Positions 8,877 to 16,188 of a stretch of DNA of 64,000 nt are shown here, piece after piece. The DNA is from Phytopseudomonas punonensis. GTDB taxonomy: Bacteria > Pseudomonadota > Gammaproteobacteria > Pseudomonadales > Pseudomonadaceae. Under the pieces are notes generated by a model. That model was not told the origin of the DNA. It saw nothing but the letters and a program-made list of their open reading frames with translations, and ran no database searches. Both the position numbers and the translations under genes were made by a program. Location of the stretch: contig NZ_FRBQ01000003.1 in NCBI RefSeq assembly GCF_900142655.1, positions 530,114-594,113 on the forward strand, given 5' to 3'. Within the stretch, counting starts at the first letter, position 1, and every line of letters starts with the position of its first letter.

Positions 8877-9742
8877 ACTTTCACCAGGGTCTTGCTGCCG
8901 AACAGGCCATTGGGGCGCAGCGCCAGGGCCAGAATGACCAGGGCGAAGGTGAACAACTGGGTGAAGGCCGAGCCGAAATAGACGGTCACCAGCGCCTCGA
9001 CCAACCCGAACAGCAGGCCGGCGGCGAATACTCCGCCAGCGCTGGCGATGCCGCCAAGAATCGCCACGGCGAAAGCCTTGAGGCCGAACAACATGCCCAT
9101 CTCGGCATTCACGCTGAACAGCGGCGCGATCAACAGACCGGCGATGGCGGCGAATACGGTCGACACGGCAAAGGCCACGGCCACTACTCGATTGACGCGG
9201 ATGCCCATCAGCATCGCCGCTTTGGGATTCTGTACGCAGGCTTCCAGCACCTTGCCCAGGCGCGTGTAACGGCGCACCAGAAACAGCGCCAGGGCGATGC
9301 CGCCGCCTACCAGCGGAATCAGCAGTTGCAATACGCCGACGTTGTTGCCGAACAGCTCCAGGTGCTGGTTGGCCAGCGCCGAGGTGAACTGCCGTGGCTC
9401 CTTGCCAAAGGTGAACAGCGCCAGGTTGTCGACCAGGATGCCGGCGGCCACTGTCGCCATCAGCCAGGCTTCGGAGCCGCGCGAGTGGAAAGGGCGCACC
9501 AGAAAACGTTCGATGATCAGCCCGTAGAGGGCACACAGCGACAGGGTCGCCGGAACTGCCAGCCACAGTGGCCAGCCCCAGGTGATGGCGAAGCTGTAGC
9601 CGAGTACGGCGCCGACCATCATGGCGCTGCCCTGGGCGAAATTGACCGTACGTGACACCACATAGGTGATGTGGAAGCCCAGGGCCAGCAGGGCATACAT
9701 GCTGCCCAGTCCGAGCCCGGTGATGATGGCGGCGGTGATCAT
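8873..9742 (-). CDS. branched-chain amino acid/amide-type ABC permease (LivH/UrtB-like)
   Basis: A 289-residue inner-membrane permease with about eight hydrophobic segments. Family features are GLGSMYALLALGFHITYVVSRTVNFAQGSAMMVGAV at the N-terminus and FAVAILGGIASAGGVFAAGLLFGLVEAL near the C-terminus. It pairs with the LivM part of the downstream fused protein to form the membrane channel. The stop overlaps the fused gene start by 4 bases. The upstream binding protein gene (9789-10973) ends 46 bases away. The family imports amino acids, urea, short amides and aromatic acids, so the ligand has to be inferred from the binding protein and the amidohydrolase. Confidence 0.92.
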   Translation of the reverse strand: MITAAIITGLGLGSMYALLALGFHITYVVSRTVNFAQGSAMMVGAVLGYSFAITWGWPLWLAVPATLSLCALYGLIIERFLVRPFHSRGSEAWLMATVAAGILVDNLALFTFGKEPRQFTSALANQHLELFGNNVGVLQLLIPLVGGGIALALFLVRRYTRLGKVLEACVQNPKAAMLMGIRVNRVVAVAFAVSTVFAAIAGLLIAPLFSVNAEMGMLFGLKAFAVAILGGIASAGGVFAAGLLFGLVEALVTVYFGSAFTQLFTFALVILALALRPNGLFGSKTLVKV

Positions 9743-9788
9743 GACGATAGTCCTCAGAGCGGGCCGTTAGGCCCCCTCGTATACGGCT

Positions 9789-10973
9789 TCAGGGGGCGAG
9801 CGGAACGATGCGGCCGTCGACGAAATGGGTGAAGACGTAGTCGTCCGGGCCAAGGGCGTCGTGCTTGGTCGGTGTGAAGGGCTGGGTGTAGTCCTTGATC
9901 AGGCCCTGGTAGCTGTCGATTGCATAGAAGCCATCGCGCACCTTGCTGCCCTGGGTGTCGCCGGCCTTTTCGATGGCCGCGGCGGCCAGGTGCATGGCGT
10001 CGTAGGCATTGGCGATGCCCACCGCCGGGGTCACGTCGGCCAGGCTCTTGATCTCCGGGAAGCGCTGTTTGAGGGCCGCCAGCACGCTGTCGCCCCTGGC
10101 GCTGTTGTGGTCGGTGAACACGTAGGTCTGGATGAAGTGCACGCGGCTGGCGTTGGGGCCGGCCAGCTCGCTGAAGCGGCCACCTGCCGGGCCCCAGTGG
10201 GAAACCACCGGCACGTCCCAGCCCATGCGATCAAGGGACTTGACCACCTGGGCCGAGGGGCCGACGTTGCCGACCATCAGCAGGGTGTCGGCGCCGGCAT
10301 TCTTCAGGCGGGTGAGTTGCGGCACCACGTCGAGGTCGCTGTCTTCGATGCGCTCGATGCCGGCGTAGTCCATGCCGCGTTTGGCCAGGGCGGCCTTGAA
10401 ACCGATTTCATTGGATTCGCCCCAGGGATTGTTGATCAGGATCATCCCTGGCTTCTTCATGCCTTTCTTCACGCCGTACTCGACCAGTGCTTCGTCGACC
10501 AGCTCATCCACCGCTGACACGCGGAATACGTAATTGTCCTTCGCACCGTTCTCGGTGATCTTGGTACCAGCAGCCCAGATACCCATGAACGGCACTTTCA
10601 GCTGGTTGGCCAGTGGCACGATGGCCAGGGACACCGGCGTGTCGAGGCCGCCGAACAGCACGGTGACCTTTTCCCGCTGCGCCAGTTCGCGAGCGGCCAG
10701 CATGCCCTTGGCCGGGTTGCTTTCATCGTCGCGACGAATCAGTTGTACCGGGCGGCCGAGAATGCCGCCCTTGGCGTTGATTTCGTCGATAGCCACCGTC
10801 AGCCCGCGGGTCAGCGCCTCGCCGGATTTCGCCGACTGCCCGGACAGAGCGGCAACCAGGCCGACCTTGATTGGCTCCTCGGCGTGCGCCGGAGCGTTCA
10901 GTGCCATACCGAGGCTGGCAACAGCCACCGCACAGGGCAGCAGGCGGCGTAGTGGGGATAACAGTTTGCGCAT
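9789..10973 (-). CDS. ABC transporter substrate-binding protein (LivK/Peripla_BP_6 family)
   Basis: A 394-residue periplasmic binding protein. It has a Sec signal peptide (MRKLLSPLRRLLPCAVAVAS, cleavage near AHA-EEP) and then PIKVGLVAALSGQSAKSGEALTRGLTVAIDEINAKGGILGRPVQL, the standard opening of the leucine/amide-binding family. The start at 10973 has AAGGAG seven bases upstream; the frame is open further upstream but without a signal peptide. It is the first gene of the Liv-type importer operon. The promoter region holds two GCTAGC palindromes around a FadR-like TTGTATATAA core. The ligand is unknown; amides, urea derivatives and heterocycles are plausible. Confidence 0.92.
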   Translation of the reverse strand: MRKLLSPLRRLLPCAVAVASLGMALNAPAHAEEPIKVGLVAALSGQSAKSGEALTRGLTVAIDEINAKGGILGRPVQLIRRDDESNPAKGMLAARELAQREKVTVLFGGLDTPVSLAIVPLANQLKVPFMGIWAAGTKITENGAKDNYVFRVSAVDELVDEALVEYGVKKGMKKPGMILINNPWGESNEIGFKAALAKRGMDYAGIERIEDSDLDVVPQLTRLKNAGADTLLMVGNVGPSAQVVKSLDRMGWDVPVVSHWGPAGGRFSELAGPNASRVHFIQTYVFTDHNSARGDSVLAALKQRFPEIKSLADVTPAVGIANAYDAMHLAAAAIEKAGDTQGSKVRDGFYAIDSYQGLIKDYTQPFTPTKHDALGPDDYVFTHFVDGRIVPLAP

Positions 10974-10986
10974 GAGCTTTCTCCTT

Positions 10987-11019
10987 ATTGCTAGCATTTG
11001 TATATAATTTGCTAGCAAA
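10987..11019. promoter_or_regulatory. compound operator: two GCTAGC palindromes flanking a FadR-like core
   Basis: ATTGCTAGCATT at 10987-10998 and TTTGCTAGCAAA at 11008-11019 are near-identical palindromes whose centres lie 21 bp apart, about two helical turns. Between them TTGTATATAA (10998-11007) resembles the TNGTATACNA core bound by FCD-type GntR regulators and includes TATAAT on the + strand at 11003-11008. The block lies between the livK-like gene and the divergent NTF2-like gene, so it could control both. The GntR protein at 1603-2298 is the natural candidate, which is inference. Confidence 0.5.
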
Positions 11020-11160
11020 CCTGGTGCCACAACGCGCAAACTGGCCGTTCCGGGGTTTTCCCGGAATATCCATTGCCGGCGTGCACGAATAGCGTGCATG
11101 CCGCACCACATGCAGGCACGAACAGTGCCTCGGCACGATCAACGAATTGGGAGAGCAGGT

Positions 11161-11559
11161 ATGAGTGAAATGAATGAGGCCGTGCAAATTGTTAGCGATT
11201 TCCTGGCGGCATCCATGGCGCCGGATCCGGTCAAGGCTGCTACCTACATGAGTGACGACGTGCGCATCACCTTCACCGGTGGGCGTCACATGCCTACGCC
11301 CCAGGACATCACCGCCTTCAACGGCTCACGCTACGCCTGGGTGAAAAAGGCCCTCGGCCAGTTCGACTGGACCGAGCGCGACGACCATACCGTCGTTTAC
11401 TCCAATGGCACGCTGTACGGCGAGTGGCCGGACGGCAGCAGCTTTTCCGGTAATCGCTATCTGGATCGTTTCGAAGTCCGCAACGGAAAGATCACCCGCA
11501 TGGACGTCTGGAACGACAGCGCCGAGTGGCTGCTGACACCGGAAATCGCCAAGGCCTGA
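11161..11559 (+). CDS. nuclear transport factor 2 (NTF2)/SnoaL-like protein
   Basis: A 132-residue small alpha+beta barrel protein of the NTF2-like superfamily: an N-terminal helix (NEAVQIVSDFLAASMAPDP), then VKAATYMSDDVRITFTGGRHM and the sheet segments WTERDDHTVVYSNGTLYGEW, NRYLDRFEVRNGKITRMDVWNDS. Members are isomerases, dehydratases or ligand-binding scaffolds. The ATG at 11161 is preceded by a GGAGAGCAGG stretch. It is divergent from the Liv-type operon and shares its compound operator region, so it may act in the same pathway. Catalytic residues cannot be assigned. Confidence 0.78.
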   Translation: MSEMNEAVQIVSDFLAASMAPDPVKAATYMSDDVRITFTGGRHMPTPQDITAFNGSRYAWVKKALGQFDWTERDDHTVVYSNGTLYGEWPDGSSFSGNRYLDRFEVRNGKITRMDVWNDSAEWLLTPEIAKA

Positions 11560-11567
11560 CTGTGCGC

Positions 11568-11616
11568 TGACAGGTCGACATGCCGGCCTGTCACGACCGC
11601 TTTCGCGTCGGTCGTG
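11568..11616 (+). terminator. two overlapping hairpins downstream of the NTF2-like gene
   Basis: TGACAGG (11568-11574) pairs with CCTGTCA (11587-11593), and CACGACCG (11592-11599) pairs with CGGTCGTG (11609-11616). The arms overlap by two bases, so the hairpins compete. There is no T-run after the second, so this could be a factor-independent terminator of weak type or an attenuator ahead of pdxY. Confidence 0.4.
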
Positions 11617-11688
11617 GAATCCTCAAGGGGAATTGGCGAATAATGCTGCCATTGGCTAGCGCCGCCCCAACACAGGAATCCATTTTCC

Positions 11689-12567
11689 ATGAGCGCCTCC
11701 ACACCTCCTTTGGTTCTCTCGATCCAGTCCCATGTTGCCCTCGGCCATGTCGGCAACGACGCCGCCGTGTTTCCGTTGCAGCGCCTGGGTTTCGAAGTGC
11801 TGCCGGTACACACGGTGCAGTTCTCCAACCACACCGGCTACGGGCAGTTCCGCGGCCAGGTGTTCGATGCCGAGCATATCCGTGAGGTGCTCGCCGGTTT
11901 GCGTGACCGTGGCGTGCTATCGAAGGTCTCGGCGGTGCTTTCCGGCTACCTGGGCGATGCGGCGATTGGTGGCGTGATACTCGAAGCGGTGGACGAGATT
12001 CGCCGGGATAACCCGGGCGTGCGCTACCTCTGCGATCCGGTGATGGGTGATGTGGGGCGGGGGGTATTCGTCAACGCGGCGATCCCGGATTTTCTGCGCA
12101 ACCTGGCGATACCCTGCGCCAACATCATCACCCCCAACCAGTTCGAGTTCGAGCTGCTGACCGGCAGCAAACTCGACAACATCGATGAGGCCGTGCGGGT
12201 AGCGCGCCAGTTGCGTGGTCGCGGACCCGATGTGGTGGTCATCACCAGTCTGGCCACGCCGGATATTCCTGCTGACCAGCTCTGTACGCTGGCGGTCAAC
12301 GGTGAAGGTGCCTGGCTGGTGAGCACGCCGCGCCTGGCGCTGCATCCGCTGCCCAACGGTATGGGCGATGTATTCTCGGCGACGTTGCTGGCCCGGTTGC
12401 TGTCCGGGCATGCATTGCCGCAGGCATTGGAACTGGCGACGGCAACGCTTTATGCGCTGGTGCAGGAAACCAGCGAAGGCTCGCGTGATCTGCCGCTGGT
12501 CAGGGCTCAGGAGCAGATTGTCGAGCCGGCGCAGCGTTATGAAGCAAGCGAAGTGGTCAGCCAATGA
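11689..12567 (+). CDS. pdxY: pyridoxal kinase PdxY
   Basis: A 292-residue ribokinase-superfamily enzyme that phosphorylates pyridoxal with ATP in the vitamin B6 salvage pathway in the cytoplasm. It shows the PdxY opening LSIQSHVALGHVGNDAAVFPLQRLGFEVLPVHTVQFSNHTGY, the YLCDPVMGD segment, TPNQFEFELLTG and the C-terminal anion-hole and catalytic motif NGMGDVFSATLLARLLSG. Length matches PdxY. The downstream exported protein gene starts in its stop codon (ATGA). A double hairpin sits between it and the NTF2-like gene, so it is probably its own transcription unit. Confidence 0.93.
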   Translation: MSASTPPLVLSIQSHVALGHVGNDAAVFPLQRLGFEVLPVHTVQFSNHTGYGQFRGQVFDAEHIREVLAGLRDRGVLSKVSAVLSGYLGDAAIGGVILEAVDEIRRDNPGVRYLCDPVMGDVGRGVFVNAAIPDFLRNLAIPCANIITPNQFEFELLTGSKLDNIDEAVRVARQLRGRGPDVVVITSLATPDIPADQLCTLAVNGEGAWLVSTPRLALHPLPNGMGDVFSATLLARLLSGHALPQALELATATLYALVQETSEGSRDLPLVRAQEQIVEPAQRYEASEVVSQ

Positions 12568-12965
12568 ACGGATATGCATGGTGTGCAGCGGCCCTGCTGC
12601 TGATCAGCGTGCACAGCATGGCCTGCGAGGTGGATACCGCTGCTGCGGTTCGCGACCAGACGTATGGCAATTTCGTCATCCCGGTGCGGGTCAAATCCGG
12701 CGAGCGCTGCGTGATCCTCGATCAGCTCAGCGACGAGGGCCGCAAGACGCGTATGGACCTGTGGGTGCCAGTGGAAAAAATGGGTAACAGCACGCCCAAG
12801 TTGGGTCGCTGGAAGCGTGAGTACAAGGTCGACGGCGATGTCGCCAAGATGGACCGCTTCGTCTACCTGGCCGGCGACAAGGCGGGGGAGGATTCAGTGG
12901 TGTTTTCCTCGTTCCCCAATGGGCAGGAGCGGAGGGCCGTCGAATACCGCATCCGTATCGAGTGA
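12564..12965 (+). CDS. small exported hypothetical protein
   Basis: A 133-residue protein with a clear Sec signal peptide (MNGYAWCAAALLLISVHSMA, cleavage before CEVDT) and a periplasmic remainder with two cysteines (CEVD and GERC), which could form a disulfide. It starts in the stop codon of pdxY (ATGA overlap), so it is translationally coupled to it, although no functional link to vitamin B6 is apparent. No recognised domain or catalytic motif is visible. The function is unknown. Confidence 0.7.
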   Translation: MNGYAWCAAALLLISVHSMACEVDTAAAVRDQTYGNFVIPVRVKSGERCVILDQLSDEGRKTRMDLWVPVEKMGNSTPKLGRWKREYKVDGDVAKMDRFVYLAGDKAGEDSVVFSSFPNGQERRAVEYRIRIE

Positions 12966-13045
12966 CCCATCGGGGGCAGTCGGGGTGTTTGCGTCAGCCC
13001 TGCGGTGCCTTGCTATTGCTCATGGTTGTTGTGGGCGCTTGAGGC

Positions 13046-13071
13046 ATTAGGCGCCGTAATCAGGCGCTAAT
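13046..13071. terminator. imperfect hairpin between convergent genes
   Basis: ATTAGGCGCC (13046-13055) pairs with AGGCGCTAAT (13062-13071) with one bulged G and a six-base loop. It lies between the convergent ends of 12564-12965 and 13067-13375 and overlaps the stop codon of the latter. It may act as a bidirectional terminator; no strong T-run follows. Confidence 0.35.
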
Positions 13072-13375
13072 GCTGGCGCTCAATGCTGATATCAACCAGC
13101 TTGCCGTCGATGAAGCGCAGATTGCGCACCGCGCCATTCCTGGGCGCATAAGACCAGGTTTGAACTTCTACCGAATGCGCTCGATTCGGATTGGCGGGTC
13201 GCCTATCCGGCGGCTCTATAAGGCTTTGAGCGGGTGTTCCACAGAGGGTCTGCACCCGGTCAACAGTATCGCCCAGAGCGATCAGCGAGGTACCGCAGCG
13301 CATCGCTGCCAGGCCCGGCATCGTGACGAAAAGCAGGGCCCATAGCAGCGTCGTCTGATTCATCTTTTTCTTCAT
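13067..13375 (-). CDS. DUF2845-like small exported protein
   Basis: A 102-residue protein with a signal peptide (MKKKMNQTTLLWALLFVTMP, cleavage around LAA) followed by MRCGTSLIALGDTVDRVQTLCGTPAQSL and a C-terminal LRFIDGKLVDIS segment. The pattern 'rCG..li..Gd....v...CG.P' matches the short DUF2845 family seen as periplasmic proteins in pseudomonads. An internal ATG at codon 5 is an alternative start. The two cysteines may pair in the periplasm. The function is unknown. It is convergent with the pdxY unit. Confidence 0.72.
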   Translation of the reverse strand: MKKKMNQTTLLWALLFVTMPGLAAMRCGTSLIALGDTVDRVQTLCGTPAQSLIEPPDRRPANPNRAHSVEVQTWSYAPRNGAVRNLRFIDGKLVDISIERQH

Positions 13376-13579
13376 GGCGCTTTCTCGCGGTTTTCAGCTA
13401 CCGGTTAAGCCTTAAGGAGGTTGCCAACGAAAATGATGGGTAGAGAGTCTGCTAAACGCAACCTAAGACCTAGCACGCCTGCAGCCATGAAGATCTTTTT
13501 CACTATCTGACGGCCATTTCGGGGCAGCAGCCGGCTTGCACATTTAACTGGAAGGTAGCCGGATGTCGGTTGGTAGCAA

Positions 13580-13608
13580 TTGACAAAAAGCCGTCCATTT
13601 CATAATTT
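13580..13608 (+). promoter_or_regulatory. predicted sigma-70 promoter of the rbs operon
   Basis: A perfect -35 TTGACA lies at 13580-13585. Candidate -10 hexamers follow in CATAATTTT (13601-13609), CATAAT with a 15-bp spacer or TAATTT with 17 bp. The start point would fall at about 13614, directly on the LacI-type operator, which suits simple repression. Confidence 0.65.
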
Positions 13609-13615
13609 TGTGCGC

Positions 13616-13631
13616 ACGCAAACGTTTGCGT
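13616..13631. promoter_or_regulatory. LacI-type operator, probable RbsR site
   Basis: ACGCAAACGTTTGCGT is a perfect 16-bp palindrome with the central CG step typical of LacI/GalR-family operators. It sits just downstream of the rbs promoter elements and 36 bp before rbsB. RbsR is encoded inside the same operon (17172-18170), so ribose-relieved autorepression of the whole unit is expected. Confidence 0.8.
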
Positions 13632-13666
13632 TTTCATAACAACGACAATAACCACGGAGTTCGCCC

Positions 13667-14623
13667 ATGTCCGGTTTCCGTCCTGCCCGGCTCTGCGCCG
13701 CCATCGCCCTTGGCGCCGCTGCCCTTGTCAGTTTCTCCAGTGCCCATGCCGCCGAAGGTGATACGCCTCGTGTTGCGCTGGTCATGAAATCCCTGGCCAA
13801 CGAGTTCTTCCGCACCATGGAAGATGGCGCCAAGGCCTACCAGAAAGAAAACCCTGGGCAGTTCGAATTGATCGCCAACGGCATCAAGGACGAGACCGAT
13901 ACCTCGGCGCAGATCCGTATCGTCGAGCAGATGATCGTTGCCAAGGTCGATGCCCTGGTTATCGCCCCGGCCGATTCCAAGGCCCTGGTGCCGGTGATCA
14001 AGAAGGCCAGCGATGCCGGCATCAAGGTCGTCAATATCGACAACCGTCTCGACCCTGAGGTGGTGAAGAGTAAAGGCCTGGACGTGCCGTTCGTGGGCCC
14101 GGACAACCGCAAGGGCGCGCGCCTGGTCGGTGAATACCTGGCGCAGAACAAGCTCAAGGCTGGCGACGAAGTCGGCATCATCGAGGGTGTGTCCACCACC
14201 ACCAACGCCCAGCAGCGCACCGCGGGCTTCAAGGACGCCATGGAAGCGGCCGGCATGAAGATCGTCGGCGTGCAGTCGGGTAACTGGGAAATCGACCGTG
14301 GCAACGCGGTGGCCTCGGCCATGCTCAACGAGTACCCGGATCTGAAAGCGCTGCTGGCCGGCAACGACAGCATGGCACTCGGCGCGGTATCTGCCGTGCG
14401 TGCCGCCGGCAAGAAAGACCAGGTACAGGTGGTCGGTTACGACAACATCAACGCCATCAAGCCGATGCTCAAGGACGGTCGCGTGCTCGCCACCGCCGAC
14501 CAGTTCGCGGCTCGCCAGGCGGTGTTCGGCATCGAGGCGGCGCTCAAGCTGGTCAAGGGTGAGCCTACCGGTGCGAAAGACGGCGTGATCGAAACTCCGG
14601 TCGAACTCGTGACCAAGCCGTGA
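13667..14623 (+). CDS. rbsB: D-ribose ABC transporter substrate-binding protein RbsB
   Basis: A 318-residue periplasmic sugar-binding protein of the Peripla_BP_4 group. It has a signal peptide at residues 1-28 (ending SSAHAAEG), then RVALVMKSLANEFFRTMEDGAKAYQ, IADADV-type repeats (VDALVIAPADSKALVPVIKKA), NIDNRLD and VVGYDNINAIKPMLKDGRVLATADQ. It delivers ribose to RbsC in the inner membrane. It is the first gene of rbsBACRKD and lies directly behind the operator at 13616-13631. The rbsA start overlaps its stop. The identification rests on the fold and the very characteristic operon. Confidence 0.93.
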   Translation: MSGFRPARLCAAIALGAAALVSFSSAHAAEGDTPRVALVMKSLANEFFRTMEDGAKAYQKENPGQFELIANGIKDETDTSAQIRIVEQMIVAKVDALVIAPADSKALVPVIKKASDAGIKVVNIDNRLDPEVVKSKGLDVPFVGPDNRKGARLVGEYLAQNKLKAGDEVGIIEGVSTTTNAQQRTAGFKDAMEAAGMKIVGVQSGNWEIDRGNAVASAMLNEYPDLKALLAGNDSMALGAVSAVRAAGKKDQVQVVGYDNINAIKPMLKDGRVLATADQFAARQAVFGIEAALKLVKGEPTGAKDGVIETPVELVTKP

Positions 14624-16188
14624 CCCATGCAGTAGTGGCCGGCGAGACCGTTCTCGCCGCCCGCAATATCGGCAAGACCTACGTCCAGCCCGTGCTGGGC
14701 GGGGTCGAGCTGGAGCTGCGCGCCGGTGAAGTGCTGGCGCTGACCGGCGAGAACGGCGCCGGTAAAAGTACCCTTTCGAAGATTTTCTGTGGGCTGGAGC
14801 AACCGACTACCGGCTCCCTGAGCTTTCTCGGCCAGCCCTATGCGCCGGCCAGTCGCCGCGAGGCCGAGCGTCTCGGTGTGCGCATGGTGTTGCAGGAGCT
14901 CAACCTGCTGCCGACCCTGACCGTGGCCGAGAACCTGTTTCTCGACAACCTGCCCAGCCGTGGCGGTTGGATTGCCCGTGGCCGCCTGCGCGAGATGGCG
15001 CGTGAGGCCATGGCCCGGGTCGGCCTGGAGGCCATCGACCCGGATACTCCGGTCGCCGCGCTGGGCGTGGGCCATCAGCAGATGGTCGAGATCGCCCGTA
15101 ACCTGATCGGCGATTGCCGCGTGCTGGTGCTCGACGAGCCAACGGCGATGCTCACCGCCCGTGAGGTCGATTTGCTGTTCGAGCAGATCCAGCGCTTGCG
15201 CGATGCCGGTGTGGCCATCGTCTATATTTCCCATCGCCTGGAAGAACTGGCGAAAGTGGCCCAGCGCGTGGCCGTGCTGCGCGATGGTCAACTGGTCGCC
15301 GTTGAGCCCATCGACCTTTACAGCAGCGACGAGCTGGTCACCCTGATGGTCGGCCGCGATGTCGGCGATGCCATCGATCTGGGCGAACGGCAGATCGGTG
15401 CGCCGCTGTTGCAGGTCAGCAATCTGTGCCGCCGCGGCAAGGTCGACGACGTGTCGTTCAGTGTGCGGGCCGGGGAGATCTACGGCATTTCCGGGCTGAT
15501 CGGCGCTGGCCGTACCGAATTGCTGCGGCTGATCTACGGCGCCGACCCCGCTGACAGCGGCCAGGTGGCCATCGGCAATCCGCCTGTGCCGGTGCGCGTG
15601 CGCTCACCCGCTGAAGCGGTGGGCCATGGCATTGCGCTGATCACCGAAGATCGCAAGGGCGAAGGCCTGCTGCTCGGCCAGCCGATTGCCGCCAACCTGG
15701 CGCTGGGCAATATGCCGGCGGTGTCCAAACACGGCGTGATGCGTCCGGCGGCCGAACAGGCACTGGCACAGCGGCAGATCGACGCCATGCGCATTCGCTG
15801 CAACGGCGCTCATCAGGCGGTCGCAGAATTGTCCGGCGGCAACCAGCAGAAGGTGGTCATCGGCCGCTGGCTGGAGCGCGACTGCCAGGTACTGCTGTTC
15901 GACGAGCCGACCCGCGGCATCGACGTTGGCGCCAAGTTCGAAATCTACGGCCTGCTCGGCGAGCTGGCGCGCCAGGGCAAGGCCTTGGTGGTGGTGTCCA
16001 GTGACCTGCGCGAGCTGATGTTGATCTGTGACCGTATCGGCGTGCTGTCCGCTGGCCGCCTTATCGAAACATTCGACCGCGACGACTGGAGCCAGGACCG
16101 TCTGCTGGCTGCCGCTTTTGCCGGCTACCGCAGCCGCGAAGCCCTGATCGGCGATGTCGCCCCCCCGTTACAGGAGCTTTCCCAATGA
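14620..16188 (+). CDS. rbsA: ribose ABC transporter ATP-binding protein RbsA
   Basis: A 522-residue cytoplasmic ATPase with two nucleotide-binding domains in tandem, as usual for monosaccharide importers. The first has Walker A GENGAGKST and Walker B VLVLDEPTAML; its signature reads GVGHQQMVEIARNL. The second has the degenerate P-loop GLIGAGRTE, the intact signature LSGGNQQKVVIGRWL and Walker B VLLFDEPTRGIDVG. The degenerate second P-loop is normal for this family. It starts with GTG inside the rbsB stop (GTGA overlap). It works with RbsC and RbsB. Confidence 0.93.
   Translation: MTHAVVAGETVLAARNIGKTYVQPVLGGVELELRAGEVLALTGENGAGKSTLSKIFCGLEQPTTGSLSFLGQPYAPASRREAERLGVRMVLQELNLLPTLTVAENLFLDNLPSRGGWIARGRLREMAREAMARVGLEAIDPDTPVAALGVGHQQMVEIARNLIGDCRVLVLDEPTAMLTAREVDLLFEQIQRLRDAGVAIVYISHRLEELAKVAQRVAVLRDGQLVAVEPIDLYSSDELVTLMVGRDVGDAIDLGERQIGAPLLQVSNLCRRGKVDDVSFSVRAGEIYGISGLIGAGRTELLRLIYGADPADSGQVAIGNPPVPVRVRSPAEAVGHGIALITEDRKGEGLLLGQPIAANLALGNMPAVSKHGVMRPAAEQALAQRQIDAMRIRCNGAHQAVAELSGGNQQKVVIGRWLERDCQVLLFDEPTRGIDVGAKFEIYGLLGELARQGKALVVVSSDLRELMLICDRIGVLSAGRLIETFDRDDWSQDRLLAAAFAGYRSREALIGDVAPPLQELSQ

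Noticed and set aside
8877..9566. Upstream extension of the fused Liv gene
   Set aside because: The frame is open to 9566, but this part is arginine/serine-rich and out of frame with livH. The ATGA overlap at 8873-8876 marks the real start.
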